A stretch of DNA of 64,000 nt. Origin: Stagonosporopsis chrysanthemi. Taxonomy: Eukaryota > Ascomycota > Dothideomycetes > Pleosporales > Didymellaceae. The DNA lies in NCBI GenBank assembly GCA_022560025.1, contig JAFISE010000021.1, positions 186,001 through 250,000 of the forward strand. The letters are read 5' to 3'. Shown piece after piece: positions 43,439-54,400 of this stretch (its first letter is position 1; every line of letters begins with the position of its first letter). The notes under the pieces were generated by a model. The model worked only from the letters and a program-made list of their open reading frames with translations. It was not told the origin of the DNA and made no database searches. The translations under genes and the position numbers were made by a program.

Positions 43439-45604
43439 AATTTTGGCGTATGGGTGTAGCGTCGTTGGCCTATGAATGACGTGGGAAGAGAGTGCATGAG
43501 CAAAAGAGAAGATGCCTGGCACGCATATTCGAATAGCAATAGGCAAGTGGCTTTTCACTTTGCTTCACTCCTTCCTATTGGATGTAAGAGTTTTCGTCAC
43601 GTGATCATAATCCTTCACTCTGACTGTTCTGTCGGCAATAGCGCGTGGCCCTCCTTGCCTCAGTGGTCTCTACTCGATCTACACTTCCTTTGACTTCACT
43701 CTTACTGTATGCGCATTTGCTAAGCTCTGATTCGCCTGAACTATTGGCGCTTACCTGTTCCTTCACCACCTCGCTTCGAGACAATCGGCGTTCTTCTGAA
43801 GCTGCTGCACTTCAACTGCGCATGCGGTACCTAAATTAACGAATAGCTCTATCACTGAGCTTTGACATCGAAGCACTGGAAAAGTCTCAATGAGAATGTA
43901 AGCACAAGGGAAGTTGAGGTGCGCGACGCGTTGAGCTAAGCCTCTTTCTTCAGTGTAAATTGGTGCTGTCTAAGCCTTCAAGGAACCGCTCGACAATGCT
44001 CTCAAAGTTCACGCAGGGCATCATTCTACGAACCGAGGTCATGCTATAGAGTCGTCTTGCAAACGCGAAGAAACATTGGCGATGTGTATTTCACAAGGGC
44101 CGTGGGTCTTCCGGTTAACCGCCGCTATATTGACCTTACGAGAAATACAACTGTCTATAGGAAGTCACTCATGTGCCACTATGGGAGTCTCACTAACGTT
44201 GATATACACCTACTGGAGTCCGCGGTTGCATTTATTCCTTTCGGCACAGTGCATCGCTCTACTTTTCCAGACCGTTAGCGTCCATTGAATCTCAAACACT
44301 AGATCCTGCTTCCGGGCTTCCAAAATCTTCCCAAGAATCCATTTGTGCATCTTCTGGGCACTGCGCTTTCTGGAGGTGACGCCAGCTCCTTCCCTGCATG
44401 GACAAAGGGTGTTCCATATTTTACTCACGGCCCTGATGTCGGCAACATTGAGGATCTGCTAAGCAGAAGAAGGACTAGGACAACTCCGAATGGCAAACAT
44501 TGGCGCAGACTGCAAGACAACGTTTGGGTAGAAATTTTTGTCAATTTGATCTAGACGTATCCTGCGCTTACAGCATGAGCGCAACATGTTTGTTACACTT
44601 CGCCGTACCTGACTTCATAACGATGCAGAGAAATTAGTTGCCATTATCGTCATGCCGCAGATTGATCGCACGGGTAGCCGATTCTGCTGGTTTCTTTCTA
44701 CCGGCTGTATCTTCTAGAGTCTTGTCTGTGCGTAACAGTTCGCACATGCCCTTAATTCAGTTCTGACGAAGCAATTGCTAGGGTGCGGTTTGGGCACTGA
44801 CTATCCTGTTCCTATTGTTTCTGTCTGCGCGACTACATGCCCGGCTGAAGGTAACAAAGCGACTGGACTGGGACGATTTTCTAGTCACACTCACACAGGT
44901 CATTTCCCTCGCCATTACTGGGTGATATTCCGCGCGAATAGTGAATCTCGAGGCAGGTGAGAAGGTGAGTGAATTACCAAAGGCTCAAAGTCGAGCGATT
45001 GAAATCAAAAGGAACCCAAAGAGAGCTTGGCTGCAAGTTCGCCATCAGCCAGAGGGGATGGTTGGATGAGCGTGGCGGTGATATCTTGGGCCTCATTATC
45101 AAAACCTTTCACCTGAATGCAAGGAAGCTCAGCAAAGAAATCTCGAGCATACGAGGATCGATATTGCGGAGTATTGAGGGAGAATACGAGCTATCTCTTG
45201 CTCTTTGAGGATGTAGAAGCTGGCAGAGAGAAGTTCGTCGACATTGGTGTGATGCGCTGGTACTGGGTCTACCAAGCCGTCTGCAAGGATCAGACGTGTG
45301 GTTGAGCGACGGGAGCGTTCCGAAGAGGCTGGGATGCTAGGAGGTTTGACGAGGTTTGCGGAGGCAGTGTCGCGGAGTGATGGTGAGAGCAAAATTTAGC
45401 CCACCTTTGAGACAATTTGTTGGGAACATCGAGCACGTCCGAGGAGCCTCTTCAAGGAAGAGGATGAGCCGTGGTTTGTAAACGCGTTGGAAGTTCATCA
45501 GGATTGATCAGTGACTGCTGTACGGATACCACGCCATTGCAATCTCAAGGCAGCGCTGCATCCATTGCTGCAGACCAGGGTTCGTCATTCCACAGGTATG
45601 TAGG
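43439..45604. other. Gene-poor interval with gene debris
   Basis: 2.2 kb without an intact gene. Apart from the membrane-protein fragment near 44.8 kb, listed separately, it holds only frames below 90 codons on both strands. It looks like decayed coding sequence in places. Confidence 0.45.
44785..44934 (+). pseudogene. Fragment of a PTH11/fungal-rhodopsin-type membrane protein
   Basis: One frame reads GAVWALTILFLLFLSARLHA, then RLKVTKRLDWDDFLVTLTQ and VISLAITG, ending at a TGA. It follows a possible acceptor (TTGCTAG). The pattern hydrophobic helix, R-L-x-R-L-K-V, then R-L-x-W-D-D-F/Y before the next helix is the hallmark of the fungal integral membrane (PTH11-like, rhodopsin-fold) family. 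The remaining five or so helices are not found downstream, and no good first exon joins in phase. A nearby ATG exon (MPQIDRT, 44653) fits in style but not in phase. Most likely a relic; a spliced small gene cannot be excluded. Confidence 0.5.
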
Positions 45605-46475
45605 TCAAGTTGCTATGCCTTCTCGCTGGAACTCGGTCCTCCAATCCACCACCTTCTCCACCGCAGGGTCGTATGTGGTTACGTGAGGTTCAATGTGATT
45701 TCGCGTCGCGTTAATGGCATCTCCCGCTCCAGTGCGAATGCTTCGCGCTCCGCTCTCCTGGCCCTCGTCTCCCGCTGCTCCACGGTAGCCAGACCCGTCG
45801 GTCTGCCCGTTGTTTCGTCGACGTGGTGAACAACTACGTGTGTTGTGAGCTCCGTGTTCGTACTGCTCCATTGGCAGCCCCTTGCCGCGAGGCGAATCTA
45901 CCGCCAGGCGTTCTTGCTGCAGGCTTGAATCTGCCCGATGAACTAGATCGCGTAGCCTTCCGCCCGTCAGCCCATTCAATGTGTCGCCAACTTTTGTTCC
46001 AGGTTGGACCGGCGTCTCACCGCCATTGATGCGTTGTAGAGCCAAAAATGCAATGAGACCCCACAGGAAGACAACGCTGGCTGTGCAGCTGCCAATGCAC
46101 ACCACAGGGACCACGAACAGAAGTGTAAGGCCGGTGATTAGAAGGGTGAAGACGAAGGCGGCGACGACACCAAGGAATATGCAGGTAAGTAGGGAGACGG
46201 CGAGAGTTGAAATGGCGAAGGTAAGGAAAATGAGGATAGGCAGGCCAGCCAGGGCAATTTGCGCTGTAAGGAACGACTGTAGAGGTCAGGTTCGCGTTGT
46301 AAAATGATCATCATTATACACATACGGCCAACTTGGGATTGCCCACAGAGAAAGCACGGAGGTTCTCTAGAGCTTGTTCGCGCTGCTTCGGTGGGAAAAG
46401 GTGATTGGTAGTGTCTGCAATTCTGACACCGACGCTTGCAACAGCGCCCATAGCCGTACGCAAAACGGCCGACAT
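45605..46475 (-). CDS. Integral membrane protein, candidate lipid-droplet (LDO/promethin-like) protein
   Basis: Model: complement of 46326-46475 and 45605-46276, 273 residues. The 49-bp intron (GTATGT...TACAG) joins AFSVGNPKLA to SFLTAQIALAGLP. Exon 1 is MSAVLRTAMGAVASVGVRIA plus an amphipathic ENLRAF segment. A continuous hydrophobic block of about 80 residues follows: ALAGLPILIFLTFAISTLAV, then LLTCIFLGVVAAFVFTLLITG and LLFVVPVVCIGSCTASVVFLWGLIAFLAL. These form two helical hairpins with few charges. The C-terminal 120 residues are hydrophilic. Hairpin-only topology with a soluble tail is what promethin/LDAF1 and yeast Ldo proteins show, but I have no motif-level proof. Divergent from RPA49 with 420 bp between starts. 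Confidence 0.7.
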
Positions 46476-46894
46476 GGTGGCTGTTGTAGGCTGTTGTAAG
46501 CGTCACTAGCTGTTATAGCTCATGCACTGAGCAGGCGGTGATGCGGGAGTATGGAGGGAAAGTATACGGCAGCAGTGAAAGCAATGCGTGGAGTGATATA
46601 TCACGTAGAAGTTGTGTGTGCACGCAGTCGAGACGGAAACATCAAATTGAAGGGACGCCGTCCATTGACTTGGGTAAGCCGTGCCCGCTTGCCGTCTTGG
46701 AACGCGTCGTGCGAGTGACGAATGTTGACGATGTTGGAAGTTGCGTCGGGGATAGCCGGCGCGCTTGTACCAATTCGTCTTGGGCTGGCGCACTCACCGC
46801 CCGCCACGATGAGCGTTCTGCCAATTCGAGGTCGAACTTTTTTGGCTGCGACGCCGACAACACCAATCACCGAGCTCGACACGCCGCTGCCACA
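46476..46894. other. Divergent promoter region (membrane protein / RPA49)
   Basis: About 420 bp shared upstream region. The open + frame running from 46538 into RPA49 exon 1 is an upstream extension without conserved sequence. Confidence 0.5.
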
Positions 46895-48370
46895 ATGGCC
46901 GAGAAGAAGAGAAAGAGAAACGAGGATGGCGCCGGGCGACCCAGTAAGAAGACAGCCGTCGCACCGCATGGAAATGTAAAAGTCGAGCTTCTGCAGGAAG
47001 AAGCGCTGGGCCCGCTGCTGGGTATGTTGCATTGCGCCTTGAAATGACAGTGTGACCTGACAAAACGACAGCTGCGACACCAGGTCTTAAGCTGCCTTCA
47101 CGTGTGAACCTCAAACCGTACCAGCACACTAAGATTCTGCCCAAGTCCTCCGTCACTACTCTCCTCCTGCAGTCCTCCGACCACGCCCGCCTCGACTACA
47201 CTGCACAGCAAGAGCTCGATGGAAGCGCAGGGAGCCAGCTCAAGGACTACGTCGGCGTATATGACCCGGAGACAAAGAAGCTGCAGATTGTTCCGGTGAA
47301 GAGGGTCACAGTACGAAGCACACTGCGCAGTGAAACACAAGAGCTCCAAGAAGAGCAGGCACGACTGGAGGCAGCACAGGGCACTATGACCGCAAAAAGA
47401 CATGCTCTCGCCGCCGAATTTGGTTCCAAGAAGTCAAGGAAGAGGATCGACGACATCACCATGAACTCCATCCGCAGCGGAGCACCAGAAGCAGAGCAGC
47501 GGAATGAGGGTGTGGCAGATAACGTCTTGGCGAACATGTCAGAAAACACCTCCGCAATGCCCACAAAAGCCGAGCTGGAGGCTGCTTTGGACTCCTCCAA
47601 GCCGCGACCAACACCGAATCTCCAAGCAGAATTCCCTGGCGACGTTTATACCCTAGATGCTGTGGTCGGTAGCGAGTTGATGAGCCTGATACCCGTCAAG
47701 CATTGGATGGATGCCTCTGAAGCCGGCCAGGGCGTAGAGGTCATCAGCAAGTTTGTCGCAAAGCGCATCTTGAAGCTGTGCAGGAACAAGCAGGTCCAGA
47801 AGCTGAAGGTCTTGCGCTTTATCCTGCTTTGCATCAACTTCAATGCAGCGTTGGCAGGGCAAGCTGGGCGATTTGCGAGGAGAATACCGCCCAAGGGCAA
47901 GCTAGAAAGCTTGATGAATGAAGAAGACAACATCCCCCTGGTCAATGCGATCAGGAGAAAGTTTGGCTCAGAGTATGTATGCCTGTCCGGCCAGTCCGCG
48001 CTTCTTACTGATCTCACCAGAAACAACGACATGCCTCGCTGGAATATCGATAATCTCATGACCCACGTTGCAGCCGCTGCACTCATCGTAGACGATTTCG
48101 AAGTGGACGTCAACGACTTGCGCGAAGACTTGAAGATTGAGAACAAGGAGTACGTTGTCTATGCGGAGCTCGTAGGTCTCCAGTAGCTAACATTTTCTTA
48201 GGATCAAACAGTACTTCCACGAACTGGGCTGCAGAGTGGGACCTCCAACACAGACCGATATGACAAAGTTCAAATTGACCAAGGCCGAGGCCAACAACCA
48301 CAACATTGCCAAGTTGCGTCTGCCGCTGGCGTTCCCGCGGGTGAATATTCCCAACAAGAAGAGGAGATGA
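46895..48370 (+). CDS. RPA49: DNA-directed RNA polymerase I subunit RPA49
   Basis: TFIIE/TFIIF-like Pol I subunit that dimerises with A34.5 and supports initiation and elongation of rRNA synthesis. Model: join 46895-47021, 47072-48149 and 48202-48370, 457 residues. Introns of 50 and 52 bp: the first joins EEALGPLL to AATPGLKLPSRVNLKPY, the second joins LKIENK to EIKQYFHELGCRVGPPT. Start MAEKKRKRNEDGAGRP. The N-terminal dimerisation barrel contains FKPY-like NLKPYQHTKILP and YVGVYDPETKKLQIVPVKRV. The linker is basic. The C-terminal tandem winged-helix part includes HWMDASEAGQGVEVISKFVA and KLRLPLAFPRVNIPNKKRR. Without the last splice the protein would stop early at LVGLQ. Confidence 0.94.
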
Positions 48371-48651
48371 GCGGTATACAAAGTTATCGGCATGAATCAA
48401 AACACTGAGACTCCACGGAGCTTCCATTTGACTTCAATCACGTCTTCCAACTTGTCGTATGGAGTTGGGATCCGCCACCGTACCGACTGTCAAAAGCATA
48501 TGTGCACGCAATTCACCCCCACAACCCACCCCAAACCCCTTGCAGCCATTGTCAGATCCATAGATCTGACTTCGCTAGCTTTAGATACATCATCGAGACC
48601 CTTATGCTCGTCATGCAAAATGCTCATTCGACACCACTCCACAATTCATGT

Positions 48652-48659
48652 TGACGTCA
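48652..48659 (+). promoter_or_regulatory. CRE/ATF palindrome TGACGTCA
   Basis: Perfect 8-bp CRE palindrome 116 bp upstream of the ATG of the small repeat-protein gene. In fungi this is the site for Atf1/AtfA-type stress bZIP factors. Use in vivo is inferred. Confidence 0.5.
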
Positions 48660-48713
48660 TGATCCATCACCATTGTGACGCAGCCGCAGATGATACCATA
48701 ACAACAAAGGAGC

Positions 48714-48720
48714 TATATAA
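48714..48720 (+). promoter_or_regulatory. TATA box TATATAA
   Basis: TATATAA lies about 55 bp upstream of the ATG at 48775, a normal position for a highly regulated fungal promoter. Confidence 0.6.
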
Positions 48721-48774
48721 TGCTGTTGAGGTGCAGCTGAAAAGAGCCAATTCATTCTTCACACATTCAACTTG

Positions 48775-49190
48775 ATGCCTAAGTCAACAGGACCTCTTCT
48801 CAATCACCTCACAGGCCCAACACAACCTACCTCCACGCCCGGCATGACTGACAGCACCACTTCCGCCGCTGACAAGCTTGGCGCAAACAAAGCTACAAAC
48901 GCCATTCCTCAGGAGGTGCGTCCTTCCCTCCCTCAAAGACATGATTTGCAACTGAACCATCACTAATGCCACTCCAGAACCCCAGCGTTATCTCATCCGC
49001 TGGCGCAATCGGCAGGCAGTTCAACCCAGACGGCGCAATCGGCTCCATAGGCCAGGCTGTCGGTGGCCCCTTCAGCAAGGACGGTGTCATTGGGAGCCAA
49101 TTCGACGCGAGCAAGGACGGCATTGCGGGACACGTTGAGCGTGCGGTCGATGGACCTAGCAACCCTGCTGGAAGTGGCAAGAAGGCATAG
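48775..49190 (+). CDS. Small hydrophilic Gly-rich repeat protein, stress-type
   Basis: Not assigned to a named family. Model: join 48775-48915 and 48978-49190, 117 residues. The 62-bp intron (GTGCGT...TCCAG) joins NAIPQE to NPSVISSAGAIG. An in-frame ATG at residue 24 (MTDSTTSAADKLG) is an alternative start. The C-terminal half is built from loose repeats of the form G-[AV]-I-G-x-Q-F/x: SAGAIGRQFNPDGAIGSIGQ and KDGVIGSQFDASKDGIAGHV. There is no signal peptide or membrane helix, and the protein is rich in Gly, Ser, Asp and Lys, like hydrophilins or LEA-type stress proteins. The CRE and TATA box upstream agree with stress- or development-regulated expression. A protective role is an inference. 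Confidence 0.75.
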
Positions 49191-49565
49191 ATTACCGCCT
49201 CTTGGATAGTTAGTTGTTCGAAATATGGGCTAGCAAGAGCTGGCTTGATGAATGTTGAACGTTGAATACGGTGTATGATCTTGCTGTTTTGTAATTGTTG
49301 AGGGTATGTTGGTATGATCGTCGTTCCTTACATTGTTGCATTCGAAGGAGTGCTGAAATGGCTGTCTCAAAGCAGGGTAAAAGTTCACAAATTGGTTAAA
49401 CAAGTTGCTGGTATTTCATCATTTTACTGAGATATAATACTGTCCCTCTTCTCAATGTCCGAGCTGTTTTCCAAGCTTGAAACTAGACTTGCAGCATCAG
49501 GCATCTCAGCCTGACCTTCTGAACAAGGCAATAAACGACCCACATAGTCTCTCTTGCAGCACGCA
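49191..49565. other. Intergenic, convergent 3' region
   Basis: 3' flanks of the small repeat protein and the Derlin gene, AT-rich. No gene is seen. Confidence 0.5.
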
Positions 49566-50742
49566 TTACTCCCCAAGTCGGCGGCCGGGGCCCATACTGC
49601 CGAAAGAAGCGCCGGTGCTGCGTCCAGTGCTGGGCTCGTTCGAGCCAGCATCACGCCCGCGGCCCTGAACGGCGTGTCCGTATCCCCTGTTCTGCACCGA
49701 CCCAGGCGTCGCGCCAAACCAACGCTTCACCAGCTGCGGCGTGAAGATGTAGTTCTTGCCTCCGCCAAACGTCGGCCAAATACGTGTGAGGAAGTCGTAT
49801 AGGTGCGCGGCGACGAGGCCGGTGAGCTGTCCGAGTGCAGCATTCTGACCGTCGATAATGAAGGTCATGAACAGCAGGGCGAAGGGCAGGAACTTGGAGT
49901 CAAAGTTCACGATGAAGAAGCTGACCTGGCGCGTCGGGTTGTCCTGGGCGAATGTGTATGCGTATGCGAGGGAGAGTGCGGGGAGGAACGTGTAACCGTT
50001 GAGGAGGACACCTGCAAGCGCCTTTCATCACCGTCAGCACCTCTTCTCTCAAGTAAACGTGAACATTCGAGCTCGAGCGAAAAGAAGACGGAAGTTTTGT
50101 AGGGAGCCAACACCGCCGAGCAGAATTGCGAGTCTGCACAGCTTTCTCAAGTAGCTATCCCACCATGCCTACACACCGCAACAGCCCTTTAATATTTTGC
50201 GAATGACGGACAGTGCGATGTGCAAGGGTTATCTTCCTCGGTTCCAGGAACCACTTCGGCCATTGACTAAAGCCGGGTGGGCAGATAATCCGAGGTGACA
50301 CTCTGTTGCCAGAGATCTACAGTGTGCAGTGTGCAAAGGTGTGCGAGAAAGCAAATACTTACGACTATGACCGAGCCAACGAACATAGTGTACACGAAGA
50401 AGTCGCCCGGCTGCGCGAAGCGCGACGACTCGCGCTCGAGCTGACTGCCGTACTGGTACAGAAAGTATGGGTCTAGCAGAATGGCGAACTTCGGCTTCGT
50501 AATAAGAAACGCGGTGAAGACGCGCCAGATCTGGGGCACCATCTTGGTCGTGAAAACAAACTGCGTAGCGTATATGTATTTGTACAGGCTGATGACACTG
50601 GAGTAGCCCAGAGCAGACACGACTACAGAGAGTGCCGTGATGGTCCTGTGGAGCTGTTAGAATTTGATGCCAACCCATTGAAGGCCTTTGAGTGAAGGCA
50701 AGCTTACCTAGAGACCGGCGGCAGCGTCCAAAAGACATCCAT
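49566..50742 (-). CDS. Derlin family protein (Der1/Dfm1), ER-associated degradation
   Basis: Rhomboid-like pseudoprotease of the ER membrane that helps retrotranslocate misfolded proteins. Model: complement of 50708-50742, 50359-50645 and 49566-50011, 255 residues. Exon 1 is only 35 nt (MDVFWTLPPVS plus two bases). Intron 2 is 347 bp; its donor is taken as GTATTT at 50358 because only this keeps phase and gives MFVGSVIVVSVLLNGYTFLP. The more consensus-like GTAAGT four bases earlier breaks the frame. Family features: a TITALSVVVSALGYSS first helix, QIWRVFTAFLITKPKFAIL, YQYGSQLERESSRF, and SLAYAYTFAQDNPTRQVSFF. AAHLYDFLTRIWPTFGGG is the highly conserved end of the Derlin domain. The C-terminal tail is Gly/Arg/Ser-rich. 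Der1 and Dfm1 cannot be told apart here. Confidence 0.9.
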
Positions 50743-51451
50743 TGTAAATCACGACTGCGAGCGTACTGTGAAGCGGTGATGTCTGAGGAACAGCGAGTGC
50801 TGCCTAGAGGAATAGTTTTAAGCAAGCCGTGGCCTTTTGAGGCGGCCGGTTGCGTGGGGCTTCTGACTAAGCGATTAGCTTGAGCACGACCCACATTGCG
50901 CGGCTTCTTCCGGACCCCGACTCTTTCACCCGACTGACTGTGCTTGACATCGCGAGCGAAGACAATGGCGTTGGTCATGCGTTACCAGATTCTGAACCTG
51001 ACATGACCTAGTTGCTTGTGGTATTTTGTTACTCATGCTTGTTCTGGTCATATCCTGTTCGTGGCCGTGTCGAATAGTTCGTAAATTGAAGCTACATGCT
51101 GCAGTGCAGTAATCTGCCGTTTGTCTCACACGAGACATTCTGCTCACTAGAAGGGCTACGCCTTCGCAAGGAAGTACAAGACTTCACTGAGAGATCGTGT
51201 GAAATGTTCGTATCGCTTTGACCATTTCACTGCTACGAAGCTGTCAAAGTTCCAGACTTCCTCAAGAAACGCCGAGACACCATGCTAAGGAGTGACAGGA
51301 ACGCCAACGGTGGCCACAAAAGACCTTAAGGGGGGCTTGTAGAAGAGCCATGCCAAGAAATTCAAACGCCAGCAACGTGACCATCTGTACTTCACCCATC
51401 CCCCATTCCCCATCCCCAAAGCTTACTGAACCCTCTTGCTTTCCCGCAAGA
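50743..51451. other. Intergenic
   Basis: 700 bp between the Derlin start and the 3' end of the MATH/RING gene. Short frames only; no gene is recognised. Confidence 0.5.
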
Positions 51452-54400
51452 TCACGCTACGTAGTATAGCTTCATCGCGCACAGCACCCTCTTCCGACAC
51501 ACTGGGCAGTTCTGCACCTCCCTCGCGCACTGGAGGCACGCCACCACATGTCCACAATCGTAGAATGCCGCATCAGCTGCCTCTTCCCAGCAAATACGGC
51601 ATAGACGCTCCTCTTCCTGCGCGTTCTTCCAGTGCGTAACACCCTCGCCAAACTTCTTGTTATTCTTCCAGCCACCAACGTACGTGTTGCCAGTCGCTGC
51701 CTCAATGAAAGTCCCAGACCCGTGTTGCTGGTCGTCCACCCAGTTTCCGTCGTAAGTGTCACCATTCTGGAAGGTGTAAAGGCCATGACCATGACGTTGG
51801 CCGAGCTGGAACGCGCCTTCGTAGGTTGCGCCACTGTGATAGAACATCCTGCCGTGCCCGTGACGATGACCGTTCTTGATTTCGCCTTTGTAGTACTCCG
51901 AAGAGAAGTAGTCGTACGTGAAGTGGCCGTTGAGGTGAGAGGGGAAGTTGCGGCTAAAGATCCGATAGGCGAGGAAGGAATGTAGGTCTGCAAAAGCGCC
52001 ACGTGCGGCGAGTGCGCTGCGTTGTTCGCTTGTTTGGGGCATTGCAACGACAATAACTGAGGAGCTACACAAGTCAACTTGAAGGAATGAGCGGCGGTTC
52101 TTGATCGATCGGAGGGTATTGAGTTCCTCTTCCTCCCAGATCTCAATCTTCTTCTTGTCTTCCATAGGTAGGCCAAGGAAGGCCACCAGAGTCTCATCTA
52201 CCCTAGCAGATCTTTTGACGATGTGCGTGCCGCGTGCCTCGAGTGTTTGTCTCTCTGGGTTGAAAACCTTTAGAAAAAAGTAAATCTCGTCCGCTGGAGG
52301 TTCGGGGGTAGCCGCGCGTTGTTCTACAGGCTGGGGCGGTGGTGGCAAAAGGTCCCTCAACAGGTCGATCGGCGGTGGAGGTGGAGGTGGCAGGTCCTCA
52401 TGCGTACCGCCCATCTCTGTGTCGTCGGGCATCCTCGGAGGCCCTGATACGTCCGGATCAAGAACCTCGATGGTGCCGTTGATGCCCCCTAGCATTGCCC
52501 CATCAGCGCCTTCGACATTGACCGGAGGTACAGTGTTTGGTGTCTGAGGCCCTGACTGTACAGGCATAATCGTCGCGGACTCAGGCTCGTCGGGCTCGCT
52601 CATCGGCGTGTCTTCGGATCGCGCAACAGCTTCTGCTTGGGGAGAAAGTGCTCTATGTGCAACGTTGGTCGTGCTAACATCTTCGTTGTTCGGTAAGGGT
52701 TGCGTTTCGACGCTATCATGAACTTCGTTCTCCTCGTGAGATCCTTGAGGAAGTGGTGGCAAGCTCGCATAGTCCACAATGTGTGCCCACAAGCGGCCGC
52801 AGGTGAAATCCGACTGGTCAAACGTCCACTCCTTGAGGTCCAAGTAACGATCGTAGCTTCCGCTGGAAAATTCAATCTTGCCCGTACTTGAAAGGCGAGG
52901 ACGGCCCTGTGAGCCTCTTAGTGGGTCCATGAACCAGAACTTGACCTGTCGAGGATCTTGGATGTCTTCAATGACTGACGCAATCTTACTACGAATCTTG
53001 TTGCAACTGTCGTGACGTGAAAGCTGGATATGGTGTAAATGCTGAGCATTCTCTACGGCAAATTTCGTGTTGTATGCCTCGAACGTACCAGGCCCTTCGT
53101 GGTTGAGGAAAATGCGGGAATCGATAATTTGAAAATTGCGGATGTTCTCCTGGTTCTCGTCATCGTTGTATAGCCGCTGACCCTCCTCGCCAGCTGTTGT
53201 GGCTCCTTCATCGTGTTGAGGAGGGGGAGGGGGAGGGGAAGACAACGGATTCGTGGCGTGCGAGTTTGTGGTCTTTTCAATATCACTTCTGATCCGGGAC
53301 GGTATGTCCCATGGCTCAGATCCGGCGTCTCTTTTGAAGGTGGAGTTGACAGTATCGTCTCGAATATACAGCACAATGTATGCCACAGGGTCGTTACCCT
53401 CGACTGGGCCACCACCGGCTTTACCCTCATGTGCATCAACAGCTTGCTTCCTGGTCAGGCACTTGACGTGGTTCTCGTCCTTACTATCTGCGTAGCTGTA
53501 CCACCTGGATCCTGGTCCTTCAGGTCTCAGAATGGGCTGGTATACATATGATTGAAGTGTTTGCTTGTGAACCACGAACCCGTAAAGTGTGTATGCAACA
53601 TCTCCGACGAGCACGTGGTCGTCCAGGGTGACTTTGTTCAGCAGCTTCACGTATGATCGGGTTTTGAAGTCAAACTTTTGTCGCTCGAGCTCGATCGTCA
53701 GCAGTTGGGGCAGAGTTTGGCCTGGTATGATTAGATCAGTCGACTTGTTGATCGCAGCTTGCATGTTCTCGACGTCAACCACCGGGACCCTGTAGCTTGG
53801 GATTCCCAGGCTATGGTTCCGCCCGGGCCCGCAAATGGCTTCGAAAGCGGCAGCCTCCGACATGCCGTGTAGCTCTTCTCTGAGCTTAGCACGCAAGACC
53901 TCCCATGTCTCAATGACATCGAGTTTGTCGATACGGTCATGGATACCATACCACTCCAGAGCATCCAGCACGTCGTCTAGAGGTACAGGCCCAGCTCCAG
54001 GATCTACCTGCGTCCTGAGCATATAGAGAACCTTTTGTAGTGCAACAAGTAAGGGCTTAGGATGCGCGAATGGCTGCTCTCCAGGATGAGGTGCATGAGC
54101 ACTGTACAAGAGGTCCCTAAATGGCTTAAAAAGCATCCATGATGCGATTGCCGAGATCATGTTCCCACCAGGAGCACTGGCATCCTCACCCAGCATCAGC
54201 CCTTGTAATCCAGTCATTGCAAAACTGTCCCAGGGGTTCTCCCGGCTGTGGTGCTCCCAGAGGCAGTCTGTCTCATCTTCGACGATCCGAATGTAGCCGG
54301 TAAACGCCAGTTTGTCATCACGTAGAAGTGCTTGTCGCTGGCCTCGCAGACGGTGGGGAATGTCGTAATACGGTCCATGAAATCTAGTCCACCCCCAGTC

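Larger units (their letters stand above)
48371..48774. other. RPA49 3' flank and promoter of the small repeat protein
   Basis: Contains the CRE and TATA elements listed separately. One open + frame of 127 codons (48392-48775) has no features. Confidence 0.5.

Noticed and set aside
45129..45392. Minus-strand 87-codon frame near 45.2 kb
   Set aside because: No match to the PTH11-like fragment or any known family, and no splice partner.
50348..50362. GTAAGT donor at 50362 in the Derlin gene
   Set aside because: Good consensus, but joining it to the only sensible acceptor destroys the reading frame of the conserved third exon.
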